A stretch of 64,000 bases of DNA from Spirosoma panaciterrae DSM 21099 (lineage in GTDB: Bacteria > Bacteroidota > Bacteroidia > Cytophagales > Spirosomataceae): assembly GCF_000374025.1 (NCBI RefSeq), contig NZ_KB893180.1:1-64000 (forward strand). The letters are read 5' to 3'. Shown here in pieces: positions 52,492 through 61,823 of the stretch. The translations under genes were made by a program, and so were the position numbers. Position 1 is the stretch's first letter. Every line of letters starts with the position of its first letter. The notes under the pieces were generated by a model. That model searched no databases. It had not been told where the DNA came from and worked only from the letters and a program-made list of their open reading frames with translations.

Positions 52492-54204
52492 TTATAAATT
52501 TCCTAGTTTCATTTCTCGAACCGCAAAATTGGCGGCTCTGGCAGTTAAAGCCATGAAGGTGATGGATGGATTTTGAGAACCCGTTGAGGTCATGGCAGCT
52601 CCGTCCGTTACAAACACATTTTTGACACTATGCAGTTGATTGTGTGCATTTAGTAAAGATATTTTTGGGTCTCGACCCATGCGTACACCACCCATTTCGT
52701 GAATGTCGAGACCAGGGTTTCGGTGATCGTCGTACGGTTTTATGTTTTTACAACCCGATTTTTCGAGCATCTCGGCTCCCTGCTCCAGAAAATCGGCCAT
52801 TACCTTCAGATCGTTATCGGTATAATCGATGGCGGTTATAAGTTGCGGTATACCCCAGGCATCGTTTTGGGTCTTGCTGAGCCTGACGTGGTTTTCATGA
52901 CGAGGTACGGTTTCGGCCTGCATCATCATGAATACATGCCAGCCACCGGGGTCACTCAATTGGTCTTTAAAGTCAGCGCCAAAACCCGACTGTCCCAAAC
53001 CGCGCTGCCAACCCGATCGGGAAGCACTGAACGCAACCATGTACCCCCGCAGAAAATCGGTTTCCTGCTTTCGGATATTTCGGAAGTTGGGCATAAACGC
53101 CGTTGTGGGCCGACGGCCATAAAAATAGCCATTCTCAAACCCTTCGTAATCGGCCACAATATTTCCTCTGTAGTTATGAAACGCCACATACCGGCCCAGC
53201 AATCCATTCTCATTCCCCAATCCATTTGGAAAACGCCGGGAGGTTGAATTGAGCAGAATCAGATTGGTGTTCAGACAAGCCGCATTGACGAAGATAATTC
53301 GGGCATAGTACTCGGTCATCTGTTTGGTGTGTGTATCAATGACCCGAACACCCGTTGCTTTCCCTTTCTGATCATCATACATGATGGAATGAACCACCGA
53401 ATCGGGCCGGAGGGTTAGCTTTCCTGTTTTAGCTGCCCAGGGAATGGTCGATGAATTGGAACTGAAGTAGCCTCCATACGGACACCCCCGATAACACAAA
53501 TGCCTTGCCTGGCATTGGGCACGCCCCTGATCGTAATGAATCTGCTTCGGTTCGGTCAGGTGCGCACAACGCCCGATGATCACATGACGGTCTTTATACG
53601 TTTCGGCAACTCGTTTTTGAATGTGTTTCTCAACACAGTTCAACTCCCAAGGTTTCAGAAACTCCCCATCAGGAAGTGTCTCCAGGCCATCTTTGTTCCC
53701 GCTAATACCCACAAACCGTTCGACATGACTGTACCACGGGGCCAGGTCTTCATACCGAATAGGCCAGTCTGCAGCAGCCCCATCGCGGGCATTGGCTTCA
53801 AAATCAAATTTACTCCAGCGCTGGGTTTGCCGAGCCCAGATCAGCGACTTCCCGCCAACCTGATAACCCCGAATCCAGTCGAAAGGCTTTTCCTGTACAT
53901 AGGGATGATCGGCATCTTTCACAAAAAACTGCTCCGTTGCCTCATCCAGCGCATAACACTTGGTAGCAATCGGATTTGCCTGTTCGAACGTCTCCGGCAT
54001 GCGGTTTCGATGCGCAAACTCCCAGGGATTACGCGTAGCTGTTGGATAATCTGTAATATGCCGAACATCACGCCCGCGCTCCAGAACCAACGTTTTTAAC
54101 CCTTTCTCGCACAATTCTTTAGCCGCCCACCCTCCACTGATACCCGAACCAATTACGATGGCATCGTACGTCCGGGCCGCTTTTGCATCACCGTTGATAT
54201 ACAT
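52492..54204 (-). CDS. GMC family oxidoreductase
   Basis: 570 residues, cytosolic. FAD-binding fold: YDAIVIGSGISGGWAAKELC and VLERGR at the N-terminus, QVGGKSLIWARQTQRW, a Cys-rich loop QARHLCYRGCPYGG that may bind a metal or cluster, and the C-terminal GSQNPSITFMALTARAANF, the family's active-site region. Members with the Cys loop oxidise sugars or alcohols, often with a small gamma subunit; no such subunit is adjacent here. The unusual partner is the GreA-like gene directly downstream. Confidence 0.93.
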   Translation of the reverse strand: MYINGDAKAARTYDAIVIGSGISGGWAAKELCEKGLKTLVLERGRDVRHITDYPTATRNPWEFAHRNRMPETFEQANPIATKCYALDEATEQFFVKDADHPYVQEKPFDWIRGYQVGGKSLIWARQTQRWSKFDFEANARDGAAADWPIRYEDLAPWYSHVERFVGISGNKDGLETLPDGEFLKPWELNCVEKHIQKRVAETYKDRHVIIGRCAHLTEPKQIHYDQGRAQCQARHLCYRGCPYGGYFSSNSSTIPWAAKTGKLTLRPDSVVHSIMYDDQKGKATGVRVIDTHTKQMTEYYARIIFVNAACLNTNLILLNSTSRRFPNGLGNENGLLGRYVAFHNYRGNIVADYEGFENGYFYGRRPTTAFMPNFRNIRKQETDFLRGYMVAFSASRSGWQRGLGQSGFGADFKDQLSDPGGWHVFMMMQAETVPRHENHVRLSKTQNDAWGIPQLITAIDYTDNDLKVMADFLEQGAEMLEKSGCKNIKPYDDHRNPGLDIHEMGGVRMGRDPKISLLNAHNQLHSVKNVFVTDGAAMTSTGSQNPSITFMALTARAANFAVREMKLGNL

Positions 54205-54330
54205 AGCTTAGTTTCCTACTTGGTTACGATATTACCTATTCTTGCATCCCTAACAAAATCCACTATTTTACTAGGTTTCTCAAACAACCAGCGTTACAGT
54301 TGATTTATTCAGGAAAGCAACTGCAACGTT

Positions 54331-55185
54331 ATGACACTTGACACTCCTCCACAACATCAGGATATCCAGCCGGGTATTGAAGCCGAACTAGACCCGCAAC
54401 CAGAAGTGATCCGGCCATCGTACAAAGGAGCCAATAAACTGAAAGACAAAGTGGCGCTTATCACAGGTGGCGACTCAGGTATTGGCCGGGCCGTGGCCGT
54501 ACATTTCGCTCGCGAAGGGGCCAACGTCGCCATTTCCTTTACTCCTCGTGAAGAGATCGACGCCCAAAAAACCAAAGAACTTATAGAAGCAGAAGGGCGC
54601 ACCTGTCTCCTTCTACCCGGTGATATCCGGGACGAAACCTATTGCGAGCAGATCGTGGAAGACACCGTCCGACAATTTGGAAGGCTAAATATATTGGTCA
54701 ATAATGCCGCCCTACAACTGCAGCACAAAACGCTGGAAGAAGAAACCGACGAAGACCTGCTAGCCACCTACGAAACCAATATCTATTCGTGCTTTCGGGT
54801 CACCAAAGCGGCTGTGCCCCACCTGCAAAAAGGAGATTGTATCATCAACACAACCTCAGTAACAGCGTATCAAGGAAGAGCCGACCTGCTGGAATACTCG
54901 TCCACCAAAGGAGCTATTATGACATTTACGCGGGCCTTATCGAGCAACCTGATTACCAAAGGTATCCGGGTCAATGCGGTAGCCCCCGGTCCTATCTGGA
55001 CACCACTCAATCCGGCATCCGTCAGTGCCGAAGAAGTGGCGGAGTTTGGGAAAGACGTTCCGATGAAACGACCCGGACAACCCAGCGAAGTAGGACCAAC
55101 CTACGTGTTTCTGGCCTCCGAAAATGCCTCCTACATCACCGGGCAGGTTTTACATCCCAATGGTGGCACTATTGTTAATGCATAA
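54331..55185 (+). CDS. SDR oxidoreductase (YhdF/GSP39-like), copy 1
   Basis: 284 residues. N-terminal PQHQDIQPGIEAELDP and YKGANKLKDKVALITGGDSG identify the general-stress SDR group (YhdF, YdaD, glucose-dehydrogenase-like), with the cofactor loop GGDSGIGRAVA (about 46-56), NNAA, and active-site Ser (NTTSVTAYQG) and Tyr-Ser-Ser-Thr-Lys. It is NAD(P)-dependent with unknown substrate, and often induced by osmotic or oxidative stress in other bacteria. A paralogue follows at 55292-56155. Confidence 0.92.
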   Translation: MTLDTPPQHQDIQPGIEAELDPQPEVIRPSYKGANKLKDKVALITGGDSGIGRAVAVHFAREGANVAISFTPREEIDAQKTKELIEAEGRTCLLLPGDIRDETYCEQIVEDTVRQFGRLNILVNNAALQLQHKTLEEETDEDLLATYETNIYSCFRVTKAAVPHLQKGDCIINTTSVTAYQGRADLLEYSSTKGAIMTFTRALSSNLITKGIRVNAVAPGPIWTPLNPASVSAEEVAEFGKDVPMKRPGQPSEVGPTYVFLASENASYITGQVLHPNGGTIVNA

Positions 55186-55199
55186 AAAAGAACCGAGGA

Positions 55200-55272
55200 G
55201 TTAGGAGCGAGGAGAGAGAATCCATCCGGGAGCCATAAGCCTGCGCCAGCATTCTCACTTCTCGCTCCTAAC
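55200..55272. repeat. Intergenic inverted repeat between the two SDR genes
   Basis: GTTAGGAGCGAGGAGAGAGA... (55200-55221) pairs with 55251-55272 at 20 of 22 positions. The arms are built of GGAG/TTAG words (CTAACTCCTAA also repeats on the right flank). It lies between two genes running in the same direction. Confidence 0.7.
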
Positions 55273-55291
55273 CACTAACTCCTAATGAAAC

Positions 55292-56155
55292 ATGGATCAA
55301 ATGGAAATCAAAACCAAGCCCCAGCATCAGAACGAGCAGCCAGGCCTGGAATATAAAATGGACCCCGAACCAATCTATATTCGGGATAACTACGAAGGTG
55401 CCGATAAGCTGAAAGGCAAAATTGCCCTCATAACGGGTGGCGATTCGGGAATTGGCCGGGCCGTGGCCATCCATTTTGCCCGTGAAGGGGCTGATCTGGC
55501 CATTATTTATCATCCTCGCGAAGAAGAAGATGCTCAGAAAACTAAAAACCTGATTGAGGCCGAAGATCGTCGCTGTTTACTAATCTCAGGTGATCTGAAA
55601 GACCTACAGTTTATTCAGGATGCGGTCGACCTGGTCATCGACACCTACGATCATGTGAATATTCTGGTCAACAATGCGGCCAATCATGTTGAACAGACGG
55701 AGTTTACAGGCATTTCGGATCAGCAGATGCGCGAGACCTTTGAACTGAATATCCTGGCCATGTTCCGACTGACTAAAATTCTGCTGCCCTATATGACTTC
55801 TGGCGACAGTATTATCAATACCACATCGGTGGTCTCGTACCGGGGCAGCGAAGCCCTGATCGATTACGCGTCGACCAAAGGAGCGGTTACGGCATTTACC
55901 CGGTCGCTGTCGCAAAATCTGCTGGAACGGGGGATCCGCGTCAACGCCGTTGCCCCTGGCCCGATCTGGACACCGTTGATCGTGGCGACTAAAACGTTGA
56001 AAGAAGTAGGTGAATTCGGTAAAGAAACACCCATGCAACGACCAGGTCAACCCGCAGAACTGGCGCCCGCTTATGTGTTCCTGGCTTCTGAAGATGCTTC
56101 GTATTATGCAGGTCAGGTTATTCATGTAAACGGTGGGGAGGTTATCAACTCATAG
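55292..56155 (+). CDS. SDR oxidoreductase (YhdF/GSP39-like), copy 2
   Basis: 287 residues, clearly paralogous to the gene upstream over the full length (shared LITGGDSGIGRAVA, HFAREGA, AQKTK.LIEAE, NTTSV, RGIRVNAVAPGPIWTPL, M.RPGQP). Active-site Tyr-Ala-Ser-Thr-Lys is intact. Differences cluster in the substrate loops (ANHVEQTEFTGIS versus ALQLQHKTLEEET), so the two probably differ in substrate. ATG at 55292; another ATG three codons on is possible. A terminator follows, directly abutting the P450 start. Confidence 0.92.
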   Translation: MDQMEIKTKPQHQNEQPGLEYKMDPEPIYIRDNYEGADKLKGKIALITGGDSGIGRAVAIHFAREGADLAIIYHPREEEDAQKTKNLIEAEDRRCLLISGDLKDLQFIQDAVDLVIDTYDHVNILVNNAANHVEQTEFTGISDQQMRETFELNILAMFRLTKILLPYMTSGDSIINTTSVVSYRGSEALIDYASTKGAVTAFTRSLSQNLLERGIRVNAVAPGPIWTPLIVATKTLKEVGEFGKETPMQRPGQPAELAPAYVFLASEDASYYAGQVIHVNGGEVINS

Positions 56156-56184
56156 CGATTCTGCCTCCCCTGACTTATCTTTAT

Positions 56185-56217
56185 AGCCGTTCCGACTCTA
56201 GTCAGAACGGCTTTTTT
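56185..56217 (+). terminator. Terminator after the second SDR gene
   Basis: AGCCGTTC (56185-56192) pairs with GAACGGCT (56205-56212), with an inner GAC/GTC, followed by TTTTTT (56212-56217). The P450 ATG is the next base. Confidence 0.85.
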
Positions 56218-57579
56218 ATGGAAACAACTGCCGCTCAACTTGCTGCTCCATTGCATCCGGGCGTACCGCTTCTGGGAAATACCCTCGCTTTTCTATACAA
56301 TCCGCTAGGTACGCTGCATACATTACAGCAGCGCCAGGACAGACTAGTGCATCTCCGCATTGGTGGCCGAAATCAGTATCTGGTTTTCCGACCCGACGAT
56401 GCCAAACATGTCTTGCAGGAAAATCATCGAAATTATGGCCGTTCACCCGCTTTCCAGGTCCTGAAAATCTTTCTCGGCAATGGGTTACTCACCAGTGATG
56501 GCGATTTCTGGCGACGTCAACGGCGACTGGCGCAACCGGCTTTTCATCGCCAGAAACTGGCGGCCCTAACCCACACCATGATTACCGAAACGGCTGATTG
56601 GTTAGCAGAATTAAAACAACAGGATCGGAAACAGCCAGTCAACGTCTCACAGGCGTTTATGGATGTTACGATGCGAATTGTCTGCAAAACGTTGTTCGGT
56701 TCGGATGCGGTCGGTAAACTGTCGGGTCTGTCGTCGGCACTGGATACGCTTAATTATCTGGCCAATAACCGTATGTTATCGCCCATCCGATTCCCAATGC
56801 ATTGGCCCACTCCGAATAACAAACGCTTTCGGAAGGCTGCGATATTGGTCGATACGTTCATTTATGGGGTGATTGAACAACGTCGAAAACAACAGCTTGA
56901 GCAGGATGATCTGTTGTCGATGTTTTTAACGGCCGAAGACGAGGAAACAGGCGAGCGTATGTCGGATCAGCAACTTCGTGATGAGTGCGTAACGCTCTTC
57001 TCAGCAGGTCATGAAACCACCGCTATTTCGATGGCCTGGACGCTCTACTTACTTAGCCAACATCCCGATATACAGGAACGCGTACAAACCGAATGCCGCC
57101 AGGTGTTGGGCGATGGAGCTTCGCCCGCTCCTGAAGCATTTCGTTCGCTGACCTACACCATGCAGGTGATTCAGGAATCGTTACGACTTTACCCACCCGC
57201 CTGGATCATGAGTCGGCTGGCGTTCCAGGACGATCACATCGGGCCATATACCATACCATCTGGCGACACCGCACTGGTTTCTCCCTACTTACTCCACCGC
57301 GACCCCGACAATTGGCCTGATCCAGATCGGTTTGATCCCGATCGTTTTAGAGCAGGCGGGCCCAAAGATCAGCTTCATTCATACGCCTATTTGCCCTTTG
57401 GTGGAGGTCCACGCCTGTGCATTGGCAACCAGTTTGCCCTGATGGAAATGCAGATTTTGCTGGGTATGCTGGCACGAGATTTTGCGTTCAACCCTATTCC
57501 AAATCAACAGATTCTGCCTAAGCCACTCATCACGCTACGCCCGAATAAGCCGATTCAGATCCGTTTTGAGCAATTTTAA
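56218..57579 (+). CDS. Cytochrome P450
   Basis: 453 residues, soluble type. The I-helix oxygen-activation motif AGHETT (263-268), the K-helix ExxR (ESLR, 320-323) and the heme-ligand loop FGGGPRLCIG with Cys401 are all intact. The segment LRLYPPAWIMSR resembles Thermus CYP175A1, a beta-carotene hydroxylase, and a lycopene cyclase lies 2 kb downstream, so carotenoid hydroxylation is a reasonable guess but not shown. Electron partners are not encoded nearby. ATG at 56218 directly follows the U tract of the upstream terminator; no later ATG would keep the full N-terminus. Confidence 0.94.
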   Translation: METTAAQLAAPLHPGVPLLGNTLAFLYNPLGTLHTLQQRQDRLVHLRIGGRNQYLVFRPDDAKHVLQENHRNYGRSPAFQVLKIFLGNGLLTSDGDFWRRQRRLAQPAFHRQKLAALTHTMITETADWLAELKQQDRKQPVNVSQAFMDVTMRIVCKTLFGSDAVGKLSGLSSALDTLNYLANNRMLSPIRFPMHWPTPNNKRFRKAAILVDTFIYGVIEQRRKQQLEQDDLLSMFLTAEDEETGERMSDQQLRDECVTLFSAGHETTAISMAWTLYLLSQHPDIQERVQTECRQVLGDGASPAPEAFRSLTYTMQVIQESLRLYPPAWIMSRLAFQDDHIGPYTIPSGDTALVSPYLLHRDPDNWPDPDRFDPDRFRAGGPKDQLHSYAYLPFGGGPRLCIGNQFALMEMQILLGMLARDFAFNPIPNQQILPKPLITLRPNKPIQIRFEQF

Positions 57580-57786
57580 ATTTATATTTTTTAAAGAACT
57601 TTCATCGGCAACCGTTCCACGTTGAAACTCAAATGCGTCTATTATCAAATTGTTAACAGATTGACCGCTTCACCTGCGTGAAACCTAGTTGCATCTTTCG
57701 TAGGAAGCCTTGACTTTGTAGTTTGTATACTCAAACTTAGATAGTCCATTGATGTTCTTAATTCAATTCACCTTAAAAGCGACACA

Positions 57787-58164
57787 ATGAGACTACAAAT
57801 GCACGCCGTTAAATTTACGGCAGACCAGAGCCTGTTAGATTTTATCCAGGCTAAGCTTGATAAGCTCGATACATTTCATGATCGAATTATTAGTGGTGAA
57901 GTGTTCCTTCGATTAGAAGGAGCCGATTCCAACAAGATTAAAGAGAAAATCGTCGAAGTTCGACTTATGCTTCCGGGAAAGGAGATTTTCGTGAAAGAAC
58001 ACGATAAAAGTTTCGAAAGCGCTACCGATCGGGTAATGGACGTTCTCAAAGACAAACTCGTTCGCTGCAAACAAAAACGCAACGACATTTCCAGTCCAGC
58101 TATTGCGCAAGCCAAATCCATGGTGGAAACGGAAGATGAAGTCTTTGAACCCGATGAGTTATAA
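57787..58164 (+). CDS. hpf: Ribosome hibernation promoting factor (short form)
   Basis: 125 residues. The Ribosomal_S30AE/sigma-54 modulation domain shows MRLQMHAVKFTADQSLLDFI, KLDTFHDRI, EVRLMLPGKEIFVKE and FESATDRVMDVLKDKLVRCK. It binds the 30S subunit and stalls ribosomes in stationary phase; an acidic tail (ETEDEVFEPDEL) replaces the long C-terminal domain of long HPF. About 207 bases upstream contain no gene; TTGACTTTGTAGTTTG near 57711 may be a promoter but its spacing is imperfect. Confidence 0.93.
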   Translation: MRLQMHAVKFTADQSLLDFIQAKLDKLDTFHDRIISGEVFLRLEGADSNKIKEKIVEVRLMLPGKEIFVKEHDKSFESATDRVMDVLKDKLVRCKQKRNDISSPAIAQAKSMVETEDEVFEPDEL

Positions 58165-58184
58165 ACCGTTTTATTGATCCCAAT

Positions 58185-58220
58185 ATGCGAAAGCCACTCC
58201 AGAGGGAGTGGCTTTCGCAT
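58185..58220. terminator. 16-bp perfect terminator between hpf and metK
   Basis: ATGCGAAAGCCACTCC (58185-58200), loop AGAG, and the exact complement at 58205-58220. It serves the convergent hpf and metK genes. Confidence 0.85.
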
Positions 58221-58242
58221 GTATGTCGGAAAGACAAAAAAA

Positions 58243-59520
58243 TTATAATCCAAACTCAACTTTGATCTGATCGACAAAGTCGAGCTTCTCCCAGGTGAAT
58301 AGTTCTACCTCTATTTCTTTTGAGTGGCCGTTTGAGCCAAACGTTTTCTTTACTACCTCATTCTTACGACCCATGTGTCCGTAAGCGGCTGTTTCTGAAT
58401 AGATGGGATTGCGCAATTTCAGGCGCTGTTCGATGGCGTAGGGGCGCATATCGAAAATTTTGCCCACTTTCTCCGCAATTTCACCATCGTGCAAATCGAC
58501 TTTAGCGGTTCCGTATGTGTTGACATACAGACCACATGGCTTGGCTACCCCAATGGCATACGAAACCTGGACCAACACCTGATCGCAAAGGCCAGCCGCT
58601 ACCAGATTCTTCGCAATATGACGAGTGGCATAGGCAGCCGAACGGTCTACTTTCGAAGGATCTTTACCGGAGAAAGCGCCCCCACCGTGAGCACCTTTGC
58701 CGCCGTAGGTATCCACAATAATTTTGCGGCCAGTCAGTCCGGTATCGCCATGAGGTCCTCCGATAACGAATTTGCCGGTAGGATTGATGTAATAGGTGAT
58801 GTCGTCGGTAAACAGGCTATGAAGTTCTGACTTCTGAGCCGCTTTTACCCGTGGAATCACAATGTTGATAATATCTTCCTTGATTTTTGCCAGCATTGTT
58901 TCGTCGTCAGCAAAATCATCGTGCTGAGTCGACACCACAATCGTATCGATTCGAATTGGCTGGTGATCGTCGGAATATTCAATCGTCACCTGCGACTTGG
59001 CATCGGGTCGCAGATAGGGCATTAACGAAAGTTCGTTGTTTCGGATCGTAGACATCTCCCGCAGGATGGCATGAGCCAGATCGAGCGGTAAGGGCATATA
59101 ATTATCCGTTTCGTTGGTAGCATACCCGAACATCATCCCCTGATCGCCAGCCCCTTGTGCGTTTGCTCTCGTTTCGAAGTCGTCATTGGCTACTTCCCGA
59201 TCAACGCCCTGATTAATATCGGCCGACTGGTCGTGCAAGGCCGAGAAAATACCGCAGGAGTTCGCTTCGAACATGTATTCGCTCTTGGTGTAGCCTATTT
59301 TACGGATCACCTCACGCGTAATTTTCTGAACATCCAGGTAGGTATCCGTCTTAATCTCACCTGCCAGTACAACCTGGCCCGTAGTTACGAGGGTTTCACA
59401 CGCTACTTTGCTGGATGGATCAAAAGCGAGAAAGTTGTCAATCAGTGCGTCGGAGATCTGGTCGGCGACTTTATCAGGATGTCCCTCAGAAACAGACTCG
59501 GAAGTGAAGAGATAAGGCAT
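58243..59520 (-). CDS. metK: S-adenosylmethionine synthetase
   Basis: 425 residues, with the three-domain MAT fold: [20 protein letters not shown] (ATP/Mg site), [14 protein letters not shown], the substrate loop [12 protein letters not shown], and the second signature [16 protein letters not shown]. It makes SAM from methionine and ATP. Monocistronic, with the best promoter in the window (59552-59582); no riboswitch-like structure is evident in its short leader. Confidence 0.97.
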   Translation of the reverse strand: MPYLFTSESVSEGHPDKVADQISDALIDNFLAFDPSSKVACETLVTTGQVVLAGEIKTDTYLDVQKITREVIRKIGYTKSEYMFEANSCGIFSALHDQSADINQGVDREVANDDFETRANAQGAGDQGMMFGYATNETDNYMPLPLDLAHAILREMSTIRNNELSLMPYLRPDAKSQVTIEYSDDHQPIRIDTIVVSTQHDDFADDETMLAKIKEDIINIVIPRVKAAQKSELHSLFTDDITYYINPTGKFVIGGPHGDTGLTGRKIIVDTYGGKGAHGGGAFSGKDPSKVDRSAAYATRHIAKNLVAAGLCDQVLVQVSYAIGVAKPCGLYVNTYGTAKVDLHDGEIAEKVGKIFDMRPYAIEQRLKLRNPIYSETAAYGHMGRKNEVVKKTFGSNGHSKEIEVELFTWEKLDFVDQIKVEFGL

Positions 59521-59551
59521 TGCGCTATCCGTATGACTTGGTTTAAAACGA

Positions 59552-59582
59552 CAAATTTATGAGTTTCTGGGCACGGGGCAAA
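59552..59582 (-). promoter_or_regulatory. metK promoter
   Basis: On the minus strand TTTG (59582-59579), a 19-base spacer, and TAAATTTG (59559-59552): an exact match to TTTG-N19-TAnnTTTG. It implies a start near 59545 and a leader of about 25 bases. Confidence 0.65.
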
Positions 59583-59605
59583 TTTTGAGCATTGCTCGTC
59601 AACAT

Positions 59606-60802
59606 TTAACCGATAATCCTTCTCCGCAGCACATCAAAAAAAGCAGATACGAAGGGCCAGAACGGCATCGTGGCAAATAGCCGTACTTCTTCCAGGAAGT
59701 GGGTATCTTCATCCAGAAATTTGAATACCCGACGAGGATTTTCGGTGTAGATCCGGGTAAAAATATCGTCGGCCGGATACCGATGTTTTTCCAGAACGTT
59801 CAGGAAAATACTATCGTACAGTTTGAAACGACGTTTAAACCAAGGCTCTTTTCGGTTGGGTTTTCCGGTATCGGTCAGGTTTTTGACAATCGTTTGCAGG
59901 TATCGCTGCGTCCGCTGAAACGTATAGCCTGTCGACGGTTTTGTGAATCCGCCAGCCGTACCAATGCGAATTATATGCTCGGAAGGATTTTCCTGCGTAG
60001 GTTCGTCCGACATTGGAATAACCCCATCTTCTGTCTCACAGATGACATAACCGCCCGTTGGCAGATACCGATCTATATACTGGCGTAAATCGGCCTCATA
60101 TTCTGCATCCGTGAGCAGTTTATCATTAAACAAGGTAAACTCAACGAGTGCGGTGTGTTCATCAAAAGGCAGTACATATAGGAACCGGCAATCGCCATGC
60201 TGTTCAACGCGAAAGTCCATGATCTCGGGTTGTTCGGGGTTGAAGCAGGGGTTTTGCGTTTTAATTACCCATCCTTTGAAATGCTGAAGCAGGTTATGGT
60301 TTTCGGGCTGGTCAAGTTTTAACGCGAACGTGCTGTCGAAAATATAGTCAGCGATGTAGGGTTCGTCATCGGCAATAATAAATCCCCCCTGTGGCGTATC
60401 TTTTATTCGCTGAATGGTTGCCTGCTTCTGTTCCACATTGGGCCATCTGGCTAGCTCCGATTCCATAAAGCTGTAAAAATCAATACCCCGCAGCATTTTA
60501 TACCGATACCTGCCCATGTCGAGCAGCCCGGAATACGTAGTGCCATGAAACGAGATCGACTTCCAGGTACGGAATAGTATCGATTCAAATGGGCGAGAAG
60601 GAGCGCCCCGTTGGGTTATGCGTGCAGCCGGTGACTCTCTGGGCTCGCGTTCCCAGAAACACCACGTACGATCGTTACGGGTTTTCTGCTCGCGGTCCAG
60701 GATCAGAATACTCCGGTCTCGTAAGGGCGACTGAAGTAAATAATAAGCCAGGCTCAGGCCCGCCATTCCTCCTCCCGCGATAATGAAATCGTATTTTTTC
60801 AT
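59606..60802 (-). CDS. crtY: Lycopene beta-cyclase
   Basis: 398 residues. The N-terminal dinucleotide motif YDFIIAGGGMAGLSLAYYLL and the characteristic RNDRTWCFWE are those of bacterial CrtY lycopene cyclases; further motifs are DYIFDSTFALK and IIRIGTAGGFTKPSTGYTF. It forms the beta-ionone rings of beta-carotene at the membrane surface. No other carotenoid gene (crtB, crtI, crtZ) is in the window, though a P450 that could hydroxylate the ring is 2 kb away. It begins 14 bases past the stem of a terminator. Confidence 0.92.
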   Translation of the reverse strand: MKKYDFIIAGGGMAGLSLAYYLLQSPLRDRSILILDREQKTRNDRTWCFWEREPRESPAARITQRGAPSRPFESILFRTWKSISFHGTTYSGLLDMGRYRYKMLRGIDFYSFMESELARWPNVEQKQATIQRIKDTPQGGFIIADDEPYIADYIFDSTFALKLDQPENHNLLQHFKGWVIKTQNPCFNPEQPEIMDFRVEQHGDCRFLYVLPFDEHTALVEFTLFNDKLLTDAEYEADLRQYIDRYLPTGGYVICETEDGVIPMSDEPTQENPSEHIIRIGTAGGFTKPSTGYTFQRTQRYLQTIVKNLTDTGKPNRKEPWFKRRFKLYDSIFLNVLEKHRYPADDIFTRIYTENPRRVFKFLDEDTHFLEEVRLFATMPFWPFVSAFFDVLRRRIIG

Positions 60803-60815
60803 GCAGTAACGAAAA

Positions 60816-60840
60816 AGTCCGGGCCGTGTGGGTCCGGACT
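60816..60840 (-). terminator. Terminator of lipA
   Basis: AGTCCGG (60816-60822) pairs with CCGGACT (60834-60840); on the minus strand TTTTTCG follows. It lies between the lipA stop (60883) and the crtY ATG (60802). Confidence 0.7.
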
Positions 60841-60882
60841 CTCGTCTTTTAAACGAATGAACCTGCCTAAATTGTTTTAGGC

Positions 60883-61761
60883 TTATACATTCACATGTTT
60901 CTCGGCGTGGTAGCTCGACCGAACCAATGGGCCCGACTCCACGTATTTCAAGCCCCGCTTTAAGCCTTCTTCACGGTACATCGCAAACGTTTCGGGATGA
61001 ATCCACTCAATCACTTCATGGTGCATCTTGGTTGGCTGTAAGTATTGGCCAAGCGTAAGCACATCCAGTCCATTTTGAGCCAGGTCGTCCATCGCTTTGA
61101 ACACTTCATCATGCGTTTCGCCAAGCCCCAGCATAATACCCGATTTGGTACGTTGCCCATAGGCTTTGGTCCGCCGAATCTGCTCCAGGCTACGTTCATA
61201 ACGAGCCTGCGGGCGCACGCGCCGATAGAGTCGTTCTACAGTTTCCATATTGTGCGACACAACTTCCTGCCCCGCCGAAATCATCCGTTCCAGGGCTTCC
61301 CAGTTGCCTTTCGTATCGGGAATCAGCGTTTCGATGGTTGTCGTCGGCGACGCTTCCTTAATCAGCCGAACCGTTTGGTACCATATTTCAGCACCCCGGT
61401 CTTTGAGTTCATCGCGGTTTACTGATGTGATCACGGCATGTTTTACCTTCATCAGCACAATGGCTTCGGCCACCCGCCGGGGTTCGTCGGTATCATATTC
61501 ATTGGGTCGTCCGGTGGCTACGGCACAAAACGTACAGCTCCGTGTGCAGACATTCCCTAAAATCATGAATGTAGCCGTTCCTGCGCCCCAGCACTCACCC
61601 ATATTCGGGCAATTGCCACTTTCGCAGATGGTATGGAGCTTGTGCTCATCGACCAGTTTTCGAACTTTGGCGTATTCAGGGCCGATGGGTAGTTTGACCC
61701 GTAACCAATCGGGACGTTTTTTCCTTTGTTGTTCGGAGGGTATTACAGGTAGTTCAATCAT
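60883..61761 (-). CDS. lipA: Lipoyl synthase
   Basis: 292 residues. Both iron-sulfur sites are intact: the auxiliary cluster C46-x4-C51-x5-C57 ([12 protein letters not shown]) and the radical SAM cluster C72-x3-C76-x2-C79 (CTRSCTFC). [20 protein letters not shown] and the C-terminal [14 protein letters not shown] are also typical. It inserts sulfurs into octanoyl groups on pyruvate and 2-oxoglutarate dehydrogenases. A terminator after the stop separates it from crtY. Confidence 0.97.
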   Translation of the reverse strand: MIELPVIPSEQQRKKRPDWLRVKLPIGPEYAKVRKLVDEHKLHTICESGNCPNMGECWGAGTATFMILGNVCTRSCTFCAVATGRPNEYDTDEPRRVAEAIVLMKVKHAVITSVNRDELKDRGAEIWYQTVRLIKEASPTTTIETLIPDTKGNWEALERMISAGQEVVSHNMETVERLYRRVRPQARYERSLEQIRRTKAYGQRTKSGIMLGLGETHDEVFKAMDDLAQNGLDVLTLGQYLQPTKMHHEVIEWIHPETFAMYREEGLKRGLKYVESGPLVRSSYHAEKHVNV

Positions 61762-61823
61762 AGCTCCTCATTCCTTTCCAGCAAAATTCGTTTTTCTGCC
61801 AGAAAGTTCAAGCAGAAGAAAGG

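Noticed and set aside
59521..59551. A SAM riboswitch in the metK leader
   Set aside because: The leader predicted from the promoter is about 25 bases and contains no stems.
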